Source of the DNA: Anaeromusa acidaminophila DSM 3853
GTDB lineage: Bacteria; Bacillota; Negativicutes; Anaeromusales; Anaeromusaceae
Direction: 5' to 3'
NCBI RefSeq assembly: GCF_000374545.1
Contig: NZ_KB894595.1
Coordinates: 34,039 to 98,038, forward strand
Length of the DNA stretch: 64,000 nt
Shown piece by piece: positions 43,153 to 51,975 of the stretch. A program made the position numbers and the translations under genes. Every line of letters starts with the position of its first letter. Positions within the stretch are counted from its first letter, which is position 1. The notes under the pieces are model-generated. The model was not told the origin of the DNA and ran no database searches. It saw only the letters and a program-made list of their open reading frames with translations.

Positions 43153-43212
43153 GAAGTACCCCACATAAAAAACGAGCCTCATTGGAGGCTCGTTTTTTAT
43201 GTGGGGTACTTC
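43153..43212. terminator. 28-bp perfect bidirectional terminator
   Basis: Arms at 43153-43180 and 43185-43212 are perfectly complementary over 28 bp around ATTG. The inner CGAGCCTC/GAGGCTCG stem with A and T runs is the terminator proper; symmetry continues outward through ATGTGGGGTACTTC. It lies between convergent genes. Confidence 0.9.
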
Positions 43213-43221
43213 TAACTAGAA

Positions 43222-43422
43222 TTAGCAGTTTGGCTGTAAATTAGATTCTCTAAGTAGTTTTTCCGCTTCGGCAGCGCACTGTGCGGCTAAAAGCGTGCTT
43301 TCTTCTTTTTTGCAATGAGGGCAATAGGCTTCCCAAATGTAGCGGGTAGGGACCTGCTCAATATCAGCTACCAGCCAGAAACGAAGTTCATGTCCGCAAG
43401 TGCAATGGGTTGTGTTGCTCAT
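43222..43422 (-). CDS. Small zinc-ribbon-like protein
   Basis: A 66-residue protein with CTCGHELRFW near the N-terminus and YCPHCKKEES in the middle; Cys7, Cys9, Cys34 and Cys37 could bind zinc, with two more Cys near the end. The ATG at 43422 has AGGAG at a good distance. I do not recognise a named family. It lies downstream of the GntR gene on the same strand but is separated from it by a terminator. Confidence 0.65.
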   Translation of the reverse strand: MSNTTHCTCGHELRFWLVADIEQVPTRYIWEAYCPHCKKEESTLLAAQCAAEAEKLLRESNLQPNC

Positions 43423-43543
43423 AGTTATCTCTCCTTTTTTCGGACTACTCTTCGTAGTTCGTTCTTTCACTAACTTATTTCTATAGAGTTTGAAAATTTC
43501 CTTTAAAAGAATAGAATGAATACAGTCTACAATTATATAAATT

Positions 43544-43573
43544 AAAAAAAGCACGCCTTAAAGGCGTGCTTTG
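43544..43573 (-). terminator. Terminator after the GntR gene
   Basis: AAAGCACGCCTT (43548-43559) and AAGGCGTGCTTT (43561-43572) form a hairpin followed on the minus strand by a run of seven T (43550-43544 region). Confidence 0.85.
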
Positions 43574-43584
43574 AAAAGTGTTGT

Positions 43585-44259
43585 TTAGTTGCTGGATTTT
43601 TTATTGCCGTGGATTTCTTGGGCAAAAGAAGCGGCGCTGTCTTGAATGTGCTCTTGCAAAAGACAGGATGCTTTTTCGCTGTCTTTTTTCTCCAAAGCAT
43701 CAGCAATAGCGCTATGCTGGCGATAAATTGAACCTTTATATTCTGGGTTATAGGCGGCCAATTGACGTCGGAAGCGAATGATGTCCTGCAACGTATCCAG
43801 TAAAAGAGTGAGCCGCCGATTCTGAGCGTATTCCAGAATCACCTGGTGAAATTCTTCGTTTAACTTAACAAGTGCATCGCGGGATTCTTCTTGCAGCGTT
43901 CGAGCTAGTATGTCGCGAAGTCGTTCAATACCCTCGGCATCAATCGTTTTTGCTGCTAAAGAGCCGGCTAATCCTTCCAAGGCTTCCCGACAGGCAAAGG
44001 CTTCTAATACCTCTTCGGGTTTAACGGAGCGAACAATAACGCCTTTATAAGGCTGCAGTTCCACTAAGCCATCGGCGTATAAACGGCGTAACGACTCGCG
44101 TACTGGAGTGGGACTGATACCTAGGTCTTGGGCTAGGGTTTTTTCAGTTAGGCGAGTTCCTTGCTCTAATTGCCCAGTGAGAATTAGTTTTTTAATTTGA
44201 TGGTAAACCTGCTCGCTGAGCGGTTGCCGATTGATGGGTAGGGATAGTTGACGAGCCAT
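43585..44259 (-). CDS. GntR family regulator with FadR-type FCD domain
   Basis: A 224-residue regulator. The N-terminal winged helix has LSEQVYHQIKKLILTGQLEQGTRLTEKTLAQDLGISPTPVRESLRRL; the C-terminal helical FCD domain has EALEGLAGSLAAKTI, NEEFHQVILEYAQNRRL and YRQHSAIADALEKKDSEKA, with histidines that commonly bind metal and carboxylate ligands. The ATG at 44259 follows GAGGAGG. The neighbourhood of malic enzyme and dcuC suggests control of organic acid use. A weak inverted repeat GTTGCA-N8-TGCAAC at 44318-44337 could be its operator. Confidence 0.88.
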   Translation of the reverse strand: MARQLSLPINRQPLSEQVYHQIKKLILTGQLEQGTRLTEKTLAQDLGISPTPVRESLRRLYADGLVELQPYKGVIVRSVKPEEVLEAFACREALEGLAGSLAAKTIDAEGIERLRDILARTLQEESRDALVKLNEEFHQVILEYAQNRRLTLLLDTLQDIIRFRRQLAAYNPEYKGSIYRQHSAIADALEKKDSEKASCLLQEHIQDSAASFAQEIHGNKKSSN

Positions 44260-44495
44260 AGCGACCTCCTCGAAAATCAGCAAAGAGTTAATGCCCGATG
44301 CTGTCCAATCTATTTTGTTGCAGGTAAAGTTGCAACGAATCTCATTTAGTGTGGCTCCATTATATACCTTTTTTAGGGGAAAACACAAATGCCGTACCGC
44401 AAAATAGGGCGTATAGAAGGTATTTTCAGTAAAAAAAAGAACGTACTCTATATAAGATTATACTAATAAGAGAAAATGGGAAGGGAGGGCGAACT

Positions 44496-46976
44496 GTGAG
44501 GTTTGGAATGCAAAGAACCATTAGGCAGCAAGTGGGAATGTTTAGCTTAATACTGCTGCTATGCAGTTCCCTAGCCCTAACCGTCGTATTTATTGGGCAT
44601 GAAATAGCCCATCTTCGTGAAAGCAGTGTTCGAAATTTACAACAAGCAGTAGTGTTTCAAAGCCAGTTTTTGAGGAATTGGCAACAGCATTACGTAGAGT
44701 TGGCAGCGCAGTTGGCTCTTGGTAACGCGGCTCAAACACAAAACTGGGCGTTGTTTAAAGAACAAGTATTGGCAATAAGGGATTCTTCACAGGAAGATGT
44801 AGAAATTTTATTTATTGGCGATGACGGTTTGGAGAAGTTTGCTAGTGGAACCAAGCTGCTGCAACCGTTATACACAGGGATGCAGCATTGTTTTCAGGAG
44901 GCGAAGGCAGGGCGGCCGGTTGTTTCTTGCTTATTGAGCAGTCAAGCCTTGGAGAAGCAGGTCGTTGTGTTCTCTCAACCCGTCCAAGCCTCCCAGGGGC
45001 GGTTTGTTGGAGCCGTGCTTGTAGTTGTGAATGCGGACTCCGTCCTATCTATGATGGAGAAGGTCCGGCCAGTTATGTCAGGAACGTTATATCTGGTATC
45101 AAGTGATAATTTGGTTTTGACTAGTGCCAAAGAGCCGGTGGCGGCTTGGAAAAACAGCGATTTTTTTGAAGAATTGCGAACCAGCGGGGAAGGGATTCGG
45201 AGTTATCAACAGGGGGAAGATGAGTATCTGCAAGCTTATCAAAAAGTAGAACTAGGCGGGTGGCTGGTAGTTAACGAAATTCCCTGGAGAGTAGTGATAA
45301 AGCCAATAAATGAGTTTTTGCAATGGTTATTATTAGTGATGACAGGTATACTTTTTTTATCTGGCTTCTTGATTTGGTACTTTTCCAAAACCCTGGAAGG
45401 GCCGGTGCAAGCGTTGGTAGAAGGGGCAAAACGGGTGCAAGCAGGAGAGTACACGCAGCCTGTGGAGTTGCAAGAAGGTGCTTTAGTGCCTAAAGAACTA
45501 CATTCTCTTTGCGATTCTTTTAATATTATGACTGGCGTGATTCAAGAACAAATGGAACTGTTGCAGGAATTTCACCGCCTTTCTACGGAAGCGGAACAAT
45601 TGCTGCAAAAATATCGGTTGCTGTCGGAGCATGCGACAGATATTATTTTGTTTGTACGTACTTCGGATCAGCAGATAATTGAGGTCAATAAAGCGGCAGA
45701 AGTGGCATACGGAAAGACTCGGCAGGAGTTGTTGACCAGCAGTTTGCATGATTTGTATCCCGCGCGCCAGGAAATTTTGGCGTGGGATAAGATTCGGAGA
45801 AACTCGACAAAGCCGGTTGTTGAAGAAGTGCATCGGCGCAGTGATGACAGCCTGTTTTTTGTAGAAGTTAGCGTGCAGCAATTGGCGGGAGAATTGCAAG
45901 ACTTAGTTGTGTTTATTGTGCGCGATGTAAGCGAACGTAAAGAATTTGAACAAAAACTTCGGCGCGCCAGCTTCCATGATCAATTGACTGGTTTGTATAA
46001 CCGTTTCTTTTTCGAATTTGAAATGGAGCGACTAAAGAAAGAAGGCAGAGGACCATTGGGCATACTTGTGTGTGACGTGGATGGTCTAAAATTGGTCAAT
46101 GATACGTTGGGACATGCAGCAGGAGACGATTTGTTGCGTTCAGTTGCCTGGGTGCTGCGGCGCAGTCTGCGTGAACAGGATTTATTGTTTCGTATCGGTG
46201 GTGATGAATTTGTGGCTTTTCTGCCGGAGATGGAAGAGAGTGGCGTTTCCGGCGTGCAGCAGCGCATTGACCATGTTGTTCAAGAGCATAATGAACGGAC
46301 TTTGGCGTTGCCTTTGTTTATCTCATGCGGGTGGTCTTGGCGGCATGAATCGCCCTTGCCGTTGGAGACTATGTTTCGAGAAGCAGATGATGCGATGTAC
46401 AGCTTGAAGAGCCGTCAGCGCAACCAGACGCGACAAGGGATGTTGCAAATGTTCGAAAAAACATTGCGCATTAGTGAACCTATCGCAGCAGAGCACATGG
46501 AGGAAGTAGCGTTAAAACTGCAGAGATTGGGCGCGGCGCTGGGGATGGAGGAAACGGAATTTGAACGCCTGCGGCGCTTAGGGCGTTATCATGATTTGGG
46601 TAAAGTTGCTATTCCGATGGAGATTTTAAATAAGCGAGAGCTTCTCTCGCCTAGTGAATGGAAAGAAATCCGCAAACATGCTGAAATTGGCGGACGTATC
46701 GCGCAGCAAATGCCGGACCTGATGGATTTAGCGGAGGCGATTCGGCATCATCATGAATGCTGGGACGGGAGCGGCTATCCGGACGGTCTTGCAGGAGCGG
46801 ATATTCCTTTGTTAAGCCGGATGATTGCAATTGTTGACGCGTTTGACGCGATGCAGCGGCCGCGCAGTTATCGGGAAGGCAAGAGGAAAGAAGAAGCAAT
46901 AGAGGAATTACGGTCTTTGGCAGGAACTCAGTTTGATCCGGAGCTGGTTGAACTTTTTTTGCAAACAGAGACATAA
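44496..46976 (+). CDS. Cache-HAMP-PAS-GGDEF-HD-GYP sensor
   Basis: An 826-residue membrane sensor: helix (about 13-35), extracytoplasmic dCache-like domain (about 40-265), second helix (about 272-295), HAMP (about 300-350), PAS (about 370-485), GGDEF (about 490-650) and HD-GYP (about 655-826). GGDEF is intact (RIGGDEF) and preceded by REQD, a fitting RxxD inhibitory site. HD-GYP has YHDLGK, IRKHAEIGG and HHHECWDGSGYP. It thus carries both a c-di-GMP synthase and a phosphodiesterase. It starts at GTG 44496 behind GGAGGG. It is divergent from the GntR gene. Confidence 0.93.
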   Translation: MRFGMQRTIRQQVGMFSLILLLCSSLALTVVFIGHEIAHLRESSVRNLQQAVVFQSQFLRNWQQHYVELAAQLALGNAAQTQNWALFKEQVLAIRDSSQEDVEILFIGDDGLEKFASGTKLLQPLYTGMQHCFQEAKAGRPVVSCLLSSQALEKQVVVFSQPVQASQGRFVGAVLVVVNADSVLSMMEKVRPVMSGTLYLVSSDNLVLTSAKEPVAAWKNSDFFEELRTSGEGIRSYQQGEDEYLQAYQKVELGGWLVVNEIPWRVVIKPINEFLQWLLLVMTGILFLSGFLIWYFSKTLEGPVQALVEGAKRVQAGEYTQPVELQEGALVPKELHSLCDSFNIMTGVIQEQMELLQEFHRLSTEAEQLLQKYRLLSEHATDIILFVRTSDQQIIEVNKAAEVAYGKTRQELLTSSLHDLYPARQEILAWDKIRRNSTKPVVEEVHRRSDDSLFFVEVSVQQLAGELQDLVVFIVRDVSERKEFEQKLRRASFHDQLTGLYNRFFFEFEMERLKKEGRGPLGILVCDVDGLKLVNDTLGHAAGDDLLRSVAWVLRRSLREQDLLFRIGGDEFVAFLPEMEESGVSGVQQRIDHVVQEHNERTLALPLFISCGWSWRHESPLPLETMFREADDAMYSLKSRQRNQTRQGMLQMFEKTLRISEPIAAEHMEEVALKLQRLGAALGMEETEFERLRRLGRYHDLGKVAIPMEILNKRELLSPSEWKEIRKHAEIGGRIAQQMPDLMDLAEAIRHHHECWDGSGYPDGLAGADIPLLSRMIAIVDAFDAMQRPRSYREGKRKEEAIEELRSLAGTQFDPELVELFLQTET

Positions 46977-47015
46977 AAAATAGCGCTATGGGCATAGCCC
47001 ATAGCGCTATTTTTA
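46975..47015. terminator. Bidirectional terminator
   Basis: AAAAATAGCGCTATGGGC and GCCCATAGCGCTATTTTT pair perfectly around a 3-base loop between the sensor gene and the convergent amidohydrolase gene. Confidence 0.9.
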
Positions 47016-47054
47016 TAAGATCAAGTATAAGTGACCACTTCTTTGTGATGACCT

Positions 47055-48371
47055 TTATTTTTTTGCGGCGATGTCTTCCCAAAACTTAACATAGCTTTCG
47101 CGGGTCATGGGCGGGGTGTAGTTGGAGAGAATCGTTTCTGCTGTGGCTGCATGATCGTAAAGTAAATCAATAATGGTATGAGCCATAGCTTGTGCGGAGA
47201 TTAGATAGGCCATATCCGGATCGGAGACGCAGAAATCCCGGGTGTGAGCGTTACCGCGAACGCCGCCGATCCAGGGGTGAGTAACAGGCATAATATGAGA
47301 AAGGTCTCCCATATCGGTGCTGGCTGCGTGATGATCCAGTTCCGCTACCATGTCGGCGCCGACCAAAGCGGCGGCATTTTCTCGGAGTAAGGCGCTGAAG
47401 GAAGCGTCATTGCTTAGTGGCAAGTAGCCGGGCAAGTCGGTGATTTCCACGTCGGCGCCGATGGCTAAGGCTCCGGCTTGTAAGGCGCGGTCAATTTTAA
47501 CGTTGGCGTCGATAATGGCGGGAACGGTGCGAGCACGGACATAACTTTCCAGGCGAACGTCCGAGGGCACGACATTCACTAAGTCGCCGCCTTTGGTGAT
47601 GATCGGATGAAAGCGTACATGGTCTTCGTCACGGAAGGTTTCCCTTTGGGCATGAACGGCCATCATGGCCAGCATGGCTGCATTAAGGGCGTTTACCCCT
47701 TCGTGAGGAGCCCCGGCGGCATGGGCTTCGCGTCCTTTATAGCGGATGAGCTTGCCGATGAAGCCGTTACTGGTACCGCCTACCTGAACAAGGCGATTTC
47801 CTTCGCCGGTCGTGGAGAGATGCATCATCATGGACATGTCGATATCATCAAAAGCGCCAATGCGGATCAATTCGGCTTTACCAGCCAGAAAGCCTAGCTT
47901 TCCTTCAGTTCGCAGGCGGTTGCGGTATTCAATTTCTACGTATTCTTCGGCAGGTACGGCAAAAGGGACTACATCGCCGTCTAATTCCTGCATGACTCCA
48001 GACTCGGCTAAACCGATGGCGCAAGCGGCCATGGCTGCAAGCTGTGCATGATGGCCGCAGGCGTGAGCAGCGCCGGTTTCCGCACAGGCAGCCGGATGTT
48101 CATGGCAGATAACCGCATCCAACTCGCCAAGTACGGCAATGGTGCGTCCGCTGGTGCGGCCCTTGAGGCGTCCTTTAACTCCGGTTAGAGCCAAACCTTG
48201 TTCGGACGGAATGCTGTGTTTTGCAAATAAAGCGGCAATTTTAGCGGCCGTTTTAGTTTCTTTAAAGCCTAATTCCGGCTCGGAGAAGACCGAATCAGCT
48301 AGGGCGAATATTTCCTCCTTATGCGCCTGGATGGCGGCGTTGACTCGTTGTTTGCATTCGTTTTTAGTCAT
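47055..48371 (-). CDS. M20 family amidohydrolase (AbgB-like)
   Basis: A 438-residue metal-dependent amidohydrolase. Landmarks: VLGELDAVICHEHPAACAETGAAHACGHHAQLAAMAA, VPAEEYVEIEYRN with the catalytic Glu pair, the dimerisation domain GKLIRYKGREAHAAGAPHEGVNALNA, and DHHAASTDMGDLSHIMPVTHPWIGG. Relatives split p-aminobenzoyl-glutamate, indole-acetyl-amino acids and other N-acyl amino acids. The ATG at 48371 lies eight bases after AAGGAG. It is divergent from the DUF3100 carrier pair, which probably imports its substrate. Confidence 0.88.
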   Translation of the reverse strand: MTKNECKQRVNAAIQAHKEEIFALADSVFSEPELGFKETKTAAKIAALFAKHSIPSEQGLALTGVKGRLKGRTSGRTIAVLGELDAVICHEHPAACAETGAAHACGHHAQLAAMAACAIGLAESGVMQELDGDVVPFAVPAEEYVEIEYRNRLRTEGKLGFLAGKAELIRIGAFDDIDMSMMMHLSTTGEGNRLVQVGGTSNGFIGKLIRYKGREAHAAGAPHEGVNALNAAMLAMMAVHAQRETFRDEDHVRFHPIITKGGDLVNVVPSDVRLESYVRARTVPAIIDANVKIDRALQAGALAIGADVEITDLPGYLPLSNDASFSALLRENAAALVGADMVAELDHHAASTDMGDLSHIMPVTHPWIGGVRGNAHTRDFCVSDPDMAYLISAQAMAHTIIDLLYDHAATAETILSNYTPPMTRESYVKFWEDIAAKK

Positions 48372-48553
48372 AGTGAACACTCCTTATGTTGCATCTGGAT
48401 TTCTTTTCATATCTTGTTAAAAGAAGTAAACGTAATTAATACTCCTTAAGTATAAGGCTCCTATGCAAGGAGAACAAGCGGCGAAAAAAGGTGGTTATTA
48501 GCGAATAACAAACAAGAAAAGGAGAAATAGATGTATTTTCTTTCTTTCTCAGT

Positions 48554-48582
48554 TTGACGCGTTAAATAGATAATGATACCAT
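48554..48582 (+). promoter_or_regulatory. Probable promoter of the DUF3100 operon
   Basis: TTGACG (48554-48559) and TACCAT (48577-48582) with a 17-bp spacer, 33 bases before the first gene. The divergent region also holds the partly symmetric CTCCTTAAGTATAAGG near 48441 that a LysR protein could use. Confidence 0.5.
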
Positions 48583-48614
48583 AATCTGCAATACGTGAAA
48601 GGGGGCGGAAAATC

Positions 48615-49415
48615 TTGAAGGTTTTAACGTCTTGGAAAGTGCATGCGTTGGCGCTGCTTCTCGTTATGGTCTGCGAGGGCATCGGTACGCACAAAATTCC
48701 TCTGGGACCAGGGGTGCTCTTATTTTTACCTATGTTATATGCTATGATTCTAGGCGCGTTTATCAGTTGGCCCAAACTGAAAGTCATGAAATTGCCGGAA
48801 ATGGGCGTAGCTTCGCAGGTACTGACGGTTGTAACCTTACTGTTGGTTACCAAACTAGGGGTTATTATTGGACCTTCTGTGGCGAAACTGGCTCAATCCG
48901 GTTGGACTTTGTCCATTCAAGAATTGGGTCATTTCTTGGGGACCGTAGTGCTGGGATTGCCCTTGGCTTTGTTCCTCGGTTTGGGGCGTGAGGCCGTAGG
49001 CGCTACGTTTTCCATTGACCGGGAACCGAATATCGCCATTATTGCCGAAAAATACGGTCTGGATTCACCGGAAGGCCGCGGCGTTATGTCTGTGTACATT
49101 TGCGGTACCGTCTTCGGGGCAGTTTGGCTGGGGCTTTTAGCGGGCTATTTGGCTGCATTGAAGGTGTTCCATCCCTTTGCTCTCGCTATGGGCGCAGGCG
49201 TTGGCTCTGGAAGTATGATGGCGGCTGCGTCGGGGGCTCTAAAAGCAGTACATCCGGAAGTGGCGAATGAAATTTTGATGTATGCTGGCGCCGCTAACTT
49301 ATTGACGACCATTGTGGGCATTTACTTCTGTCTCTTCATTTCCTTGCCGGTGACAAACTATCTCTATCGCGTTTTGTCGCCTATTTTGTCTCCGAAGGGA
49401 GGAAAGTCTTCATGA
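48615..49415 (+). CDS. DUF3100 family membrane protein
   Basis: A 266-residue membrane protein with about eight helices; LFLPMLYAMILGAFISWP, HFLGTVVLGLPLALFLGLGREAVGATFSIDREPNIAII and LAMGAGVGSGSMMAAASGAL are characteristic of DUF3100. It overlaps the next gene by 4 bases (ATGA) and starts at TTG 48615 behind GGGGGCGG. Genes of this family are commonly beside amidohydrolases, as here, and a carrier role is inferred. Function is not established. Confidence 0.8.
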   Translation: MKVLTSWKVHALALLLVMVCEGIGTHKIPLGPGVLLFLPMLYAMILGAFISWPKLKVMKLPEMGVASQVLTVVTLLLVTKLGVIIGPSVAKLAQSGWTLSIQELGHFLGTVVLGLPLALFLGLGREAVGATFSIDREPNIAIIAEKYGLDSPEGRGVMSVYICGTVFGAVWLGLLAGYLAALKVFHPFALAMGAGVGSGSMMAAASGALKAVHPEVANEILMYAGAANLLTTIVGIYFCLFISLPVTNYLYRVLSPILSPKGGKSS

Positions 49416-49861
49416 TGCGTTTGCAAGAAACAGTTGCCGTTATGGTTCTATTCGGTCTGATTACGGTTGTAGGTAACATGATTGGTTATCAACAGCCATT
49501 CACGGAATCTTTGATTGGATATGCTATTTTGCTGGTGATTACAGTAGCAGGCATGATTTTGGCCAAAGTGGTGCCTGGAAAATTGCCGATGGTTTTCTGG
49601 GTATCCTTAGTTGCGCTTCTTTCGACTTCGCAGCTTTCGCCAGTGGCGAAAGACGTAACTCTCTATACCGGGAAAATTGACTTTTTAGCTCTCTGTACGC
49701 CTATTTTAGCGTATGCAGGCTTGGGCGTCGGCAAGGACTTGGAAATTTTCAAAAAGATGTCTTGGCGTATCATTATAGTTGCTTTGGCTGTTTATACAGG
49801 TACTTTCGTTTTTTCCACCGCCATTGCGCAGTTCATGCTACACTTAGAAGGCGTTATCTAA
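49412..49861 (+). CDS. Small four-helix membrane protein, partner of DUF3100
   Basis: A 149-residue membrane protein with four hydrophobic helices (TVAVMVLFGLITVVGNMIG, ESLIGYAILLVITVAGMILAKVVPG, KLPMVFWVSLVALLS and the C-terminal RIIIVALAVYTGTFVFSTAI). LCTPILAYAGLGVGKDLEIFKKMSWRI is a conserved-looking loop. It overlaps the DUF3100 gene by 4 bases, so the two are co-translated and probably form one carrier. I do not know a named family. Confidence 0.75.
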   Translation: MMRLQETVAVMVLFGLITVVGNMIGYQQPFTESLIGYAILLVITVAGMILAKVVPGKLPMVFWVSLVALLSTSQLSPVAKDVTLYTGKIDFLALCTPILAYAGLGVGKDLEIFKKMSWRIIIVALAVYTGTFVFSTAIAQFMLHLEGVI

Positions 49862-49876
49862 TTAGGCTTTATAATA

Positions 49877-49915
49877 AACAGGTCTGCATTTTTCGGAATG
49901 CGGGCCTGTTTTTTT
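49877..49915 (+). terminator. Terminator after the carrier pair
   Basis: AACAGGTCTGCATT (49877-49890) pairs with AATGCGGGCCTGTT (49897-49910) with G-T pairs, and a T run follows to 49915. Confidence 0.85.
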
Positions 49916-50088
49916 GTTCTGTATTGTGCTTCGTTGCCCTCTGGCGCGCCCTCCCTTTACTCCATCTACTCCTGTAGAATTTTTCGTACGTCCCTTTTGC
50001 GGTTTTTCTTAAAGCTTAGGGCGAAGCGTTGCCAGAGTTTGCTGTGGCGGCTACAATGAGAAGAGAAAGATTGAGCGGCGGTGAGCGG

Positions 50089-50991
50089 ATGGAATTACGA
50101 TTGCTGAAGACCTTTTTGCTGGTAGCTCGGTTGCTGAATATTACCCAGGCGGCGGAACGCTTGAATTTTACGCAACCGGCTATAACGGCGCAAATTCATA
50201 ATTTGGAAAGTGCGTTAGGGGCTCGGCTGTTTACGCGCAAAGGCAAGCGCCTGCTACTAACCGAAGCAGGACAGCGATTGGTAGCGCATGCGGAGAGCAT
50301 CTTGCTGCAATGGGAGCAGGCAAAGGAAGAAATGGCTTTGTATGCTGAAAATCGAGAGTCTTTGGCGCTAGGCGTATCAACGCAACTGATTAATTATTTT
50401 TTGCCGGAGGTGTTACGGCGGCTGCAAGAGCAAATGCCTCAACTCATTGTCAGTGTGGAAGTGTGCTCTAATACCAAAAATGTGCTGCAGGGAGTAGAAG
50501 ACGGCCAATTTGATTTGGGACTGATTCACGGACGTAATTATCTGCGGCGGTTGAAGGAGCATGCTGTTTGGGAAGAAGATATTCTTTGGGTCATTAGTCA
50601 GGACTGCCCTTGGAAAAACGGAGAAATATTGCCATTGGTTAATTTTAAGCAAGGCAGTGATTTCAGAGCCCAATGGGAGTTGGCACGAGGGAGTCGGCCG
50701 TATCACACAGTGGCTGAGTACAGCGATTCCGAGGCGGTGAAACGGGCGGTATTGAACGGCTTAGGGGCGGCTTATCTGCCCAAAACGTTGGTGCAGGAGG
50801 AGTTGCAACAGGGAAAACTTCGTTTGGCCGAGGGGCCGGTTTTGCAAATGAAGATTTTTCTAGTGCATCGTGTCAGACAGAACTTTACGGCAGCTATGCA
50901 AGCGTTGCTTTGGCAATTGAGTAAAAATTCCTCAGCCGAAGAAAGCTTACGGGCTCTTCTTAATAGTATGGATGCTTATAAAAATAAATGA
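50089..50991 (+). CDS. LysR family transcriptional regulator
   Basis: A 300-residue regulator with N-terminal helix-turn-helix MELRLLKTFLLVARLLNITQAAERLNFTQPAITAQIHNLESALGARLFTRKGKRLLLTEAG and a periplasmic-binding-like effector domain. The start at 50089 gives the family N-terminus; the frame is open upstream without a good site. Its neighbours are the DUF3100 carrier pair, the M20 enzyme and an Asp/Glu racemase, so it probably controls this amino-acid conjugate pathway. Confidence 0.9.
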   Translation: MELRLLKTFLLVARLLNITQAAERLNFTQPAITAQIHNLESALGARLFTRKGKRLLLTEAGQRLVAHAESILLQWEQAKEEMALYAENRESLALGVSTQLINYFLPEVLRRLQEQMPQLIVSVEVCSNTKNVLQGVEDGQFDLGLIHGRNYLRRLKEHAVWEEDILWVISQDCPWKNGEILPLVNFKQGSDFRAQWELARGSRPYHTVAEYSDSEAVKRAVLNGLGAAYLPKTLVQEELQQGKLRLAEGPVLQMKIFLVHRVRQNFTAAMQALLWQLSKNSSAEESLRALLNSMDAYKNK

Positions 50992-51077
50992 TGGATGGCA
51001 TAAAAAGCGCTGATTTTTCAGGGCTTTTCTTTTTGTGTAAGCTAAAAGCAAAGAGACGCAAAAAGGAGGCGGAATCT

Positions 51078-51818
51078 ATGGCTATGATTGGAGTACTTGG
51101 GGGCATGGGTCCCATGGCGACAGCGGATTTGTTTGTGAAGATGATTGAAAACACAAAAGCGCAGACCGATCAGGAACATCTTTCCATTTTGATTTATAAC
51201 AATCCGCATATTCCTTCACGCATTGACGCTATTTTGCATGGTACGCTCAGCCCGGAGGCGGAGTTGGTGCGGTCAGCGAAATTATTGGAACGTTCAGGGG
51301 CTGATTTTATAGTGATTCCCTGTAATACGGCGCATTTTTGGTTTGCAGCGGTGCAAAAGGCGGTAACCATACCGGTATTGCATATTATTGATACGGTAGC
51401 GGAGCATTTGTTGCAAAGTCAAAAGTATGAGGCGCAGGAAATCATGTTATTCGCTACGGAAGCGACGATTCGCACCGGACTGTATCAACAACGCTTGAGT
51501 CAAAAAGGATTAGCCTTTTTGACGCCGCAGCCGGAAGAACAAAATCTTATTTCCCAGGCAATTGCCGAGGTGAAAGGAGGACAGCTCAAGGGCAGCCCCT
51601 GTTTAGAACAGATAAGAGCGATCATGGAGCGCTATCGCAGTAAAGGCGTGAAAGCATTTATTGCCGGCTGTACGGAAATTCCTTTGCTTTTTGCCAAGGT
51701 GCAAGGGGATTTTAAAACGGTGGATCCTACGCTGCTTTTAGCACAGCGGGCGGTTCAATTGGCGCGCAAGCTGGAGCGCCAAGAACAAGAACGTCGCGCC
51801 TTGTGTATACGGGTATAA
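51078..51818 (+). CDS. Aspartate/glutamate racemase family protein
   Basis: A 246-residue cytoplasmic racemase. The N-terminus GVLGGMGPMATADLFVKMI, the first catalytic cysteine in VIPCNTAHFW and the second in FIAGCTEIPLL are all present, so a two-base PLP-independent racemase is expected. The ATG at 51078 follows AAGGAGG. It lies 86 bases after the LysR gene. It could racemise aspartate, glutamate or another amino acid released by the neighbouring amidohydrolase. Confidence 0.9.
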   Translation: MAMIGVLGGMGPMATADLFVKMIENTKAQTDQEHLSILIYNNPHIPSRIDAILHGTLSPEAELVRSAKLLERSGADFIVIPCNTAHFWFAAVQKAVTIPVLHIIDTVAEHLLQSQKYEAQEIMLFATEATIRTGLYQQRLSQKGLAFLTPQPEEQNLISQAIAEVKGGQLKGSPCLEQIRAIMERYRSKGVKAFIAGCTEIPLLFAKVQGDFKTVDPTLLLAQRAVQLARKLERQEQERRALCIRV

Positions 51819-51832
51819 CATAACACTTTGGC

Positions 51833-51861
51833 TTGCCAAGCTGCCATAGGCCGCTTATAAT
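51833..51861 (+). promoter_or_regulatory. Promoter of the soluble chemoreceptor gene
   Basis: TTGCCA (51833-51838) and TATAAT (51856-51861) with a 17-bp spacer, about 115 bases before the start codon, with a terminator-like hairpin between. Confidence 0.7.
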
Positions 51862-51913
51862 TGTATTCATAAAACATGCGCTGCAAAGCCAGCCATGATT
51901 TTAGAGGCAATGT

Positions 51914-51945
51914 AGCCGCTACCCCGGGAGGGGTGGCGGCTTTTC
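51914..51945 (+). terminator. Terminator-like hairpin in the chemoreceptor leader
   Basis: AGCCGCTACCCC (51914-51925) pairs with GGGGTGGCGGCT (51930-51941), followed by TTTTCTGTGTTTT. It lies downstream of the promoter at 51833-51861 and 31 bases before the start codon, so it may be an attenuator. Upstream of it GCAAAGCC (51884-51891) recalls part of a c-di-GMP-I aptamer, but the rest does not fit. Confidence 0.6.
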
Positions 51946-51975
51946 TGTGTTTTATAAGCGAAGGAGGCGGTTGTT

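Noticed and set aside
51868..51945. c-di-GMP-I (GEMM) riboswitch before the chemoreceptor
   Set aside because: GCAAAGCC is present, but the upstream helix with its GAAA loop and the CGGGTTGCC-type segment are missing, and the start site leaves too little RNA.
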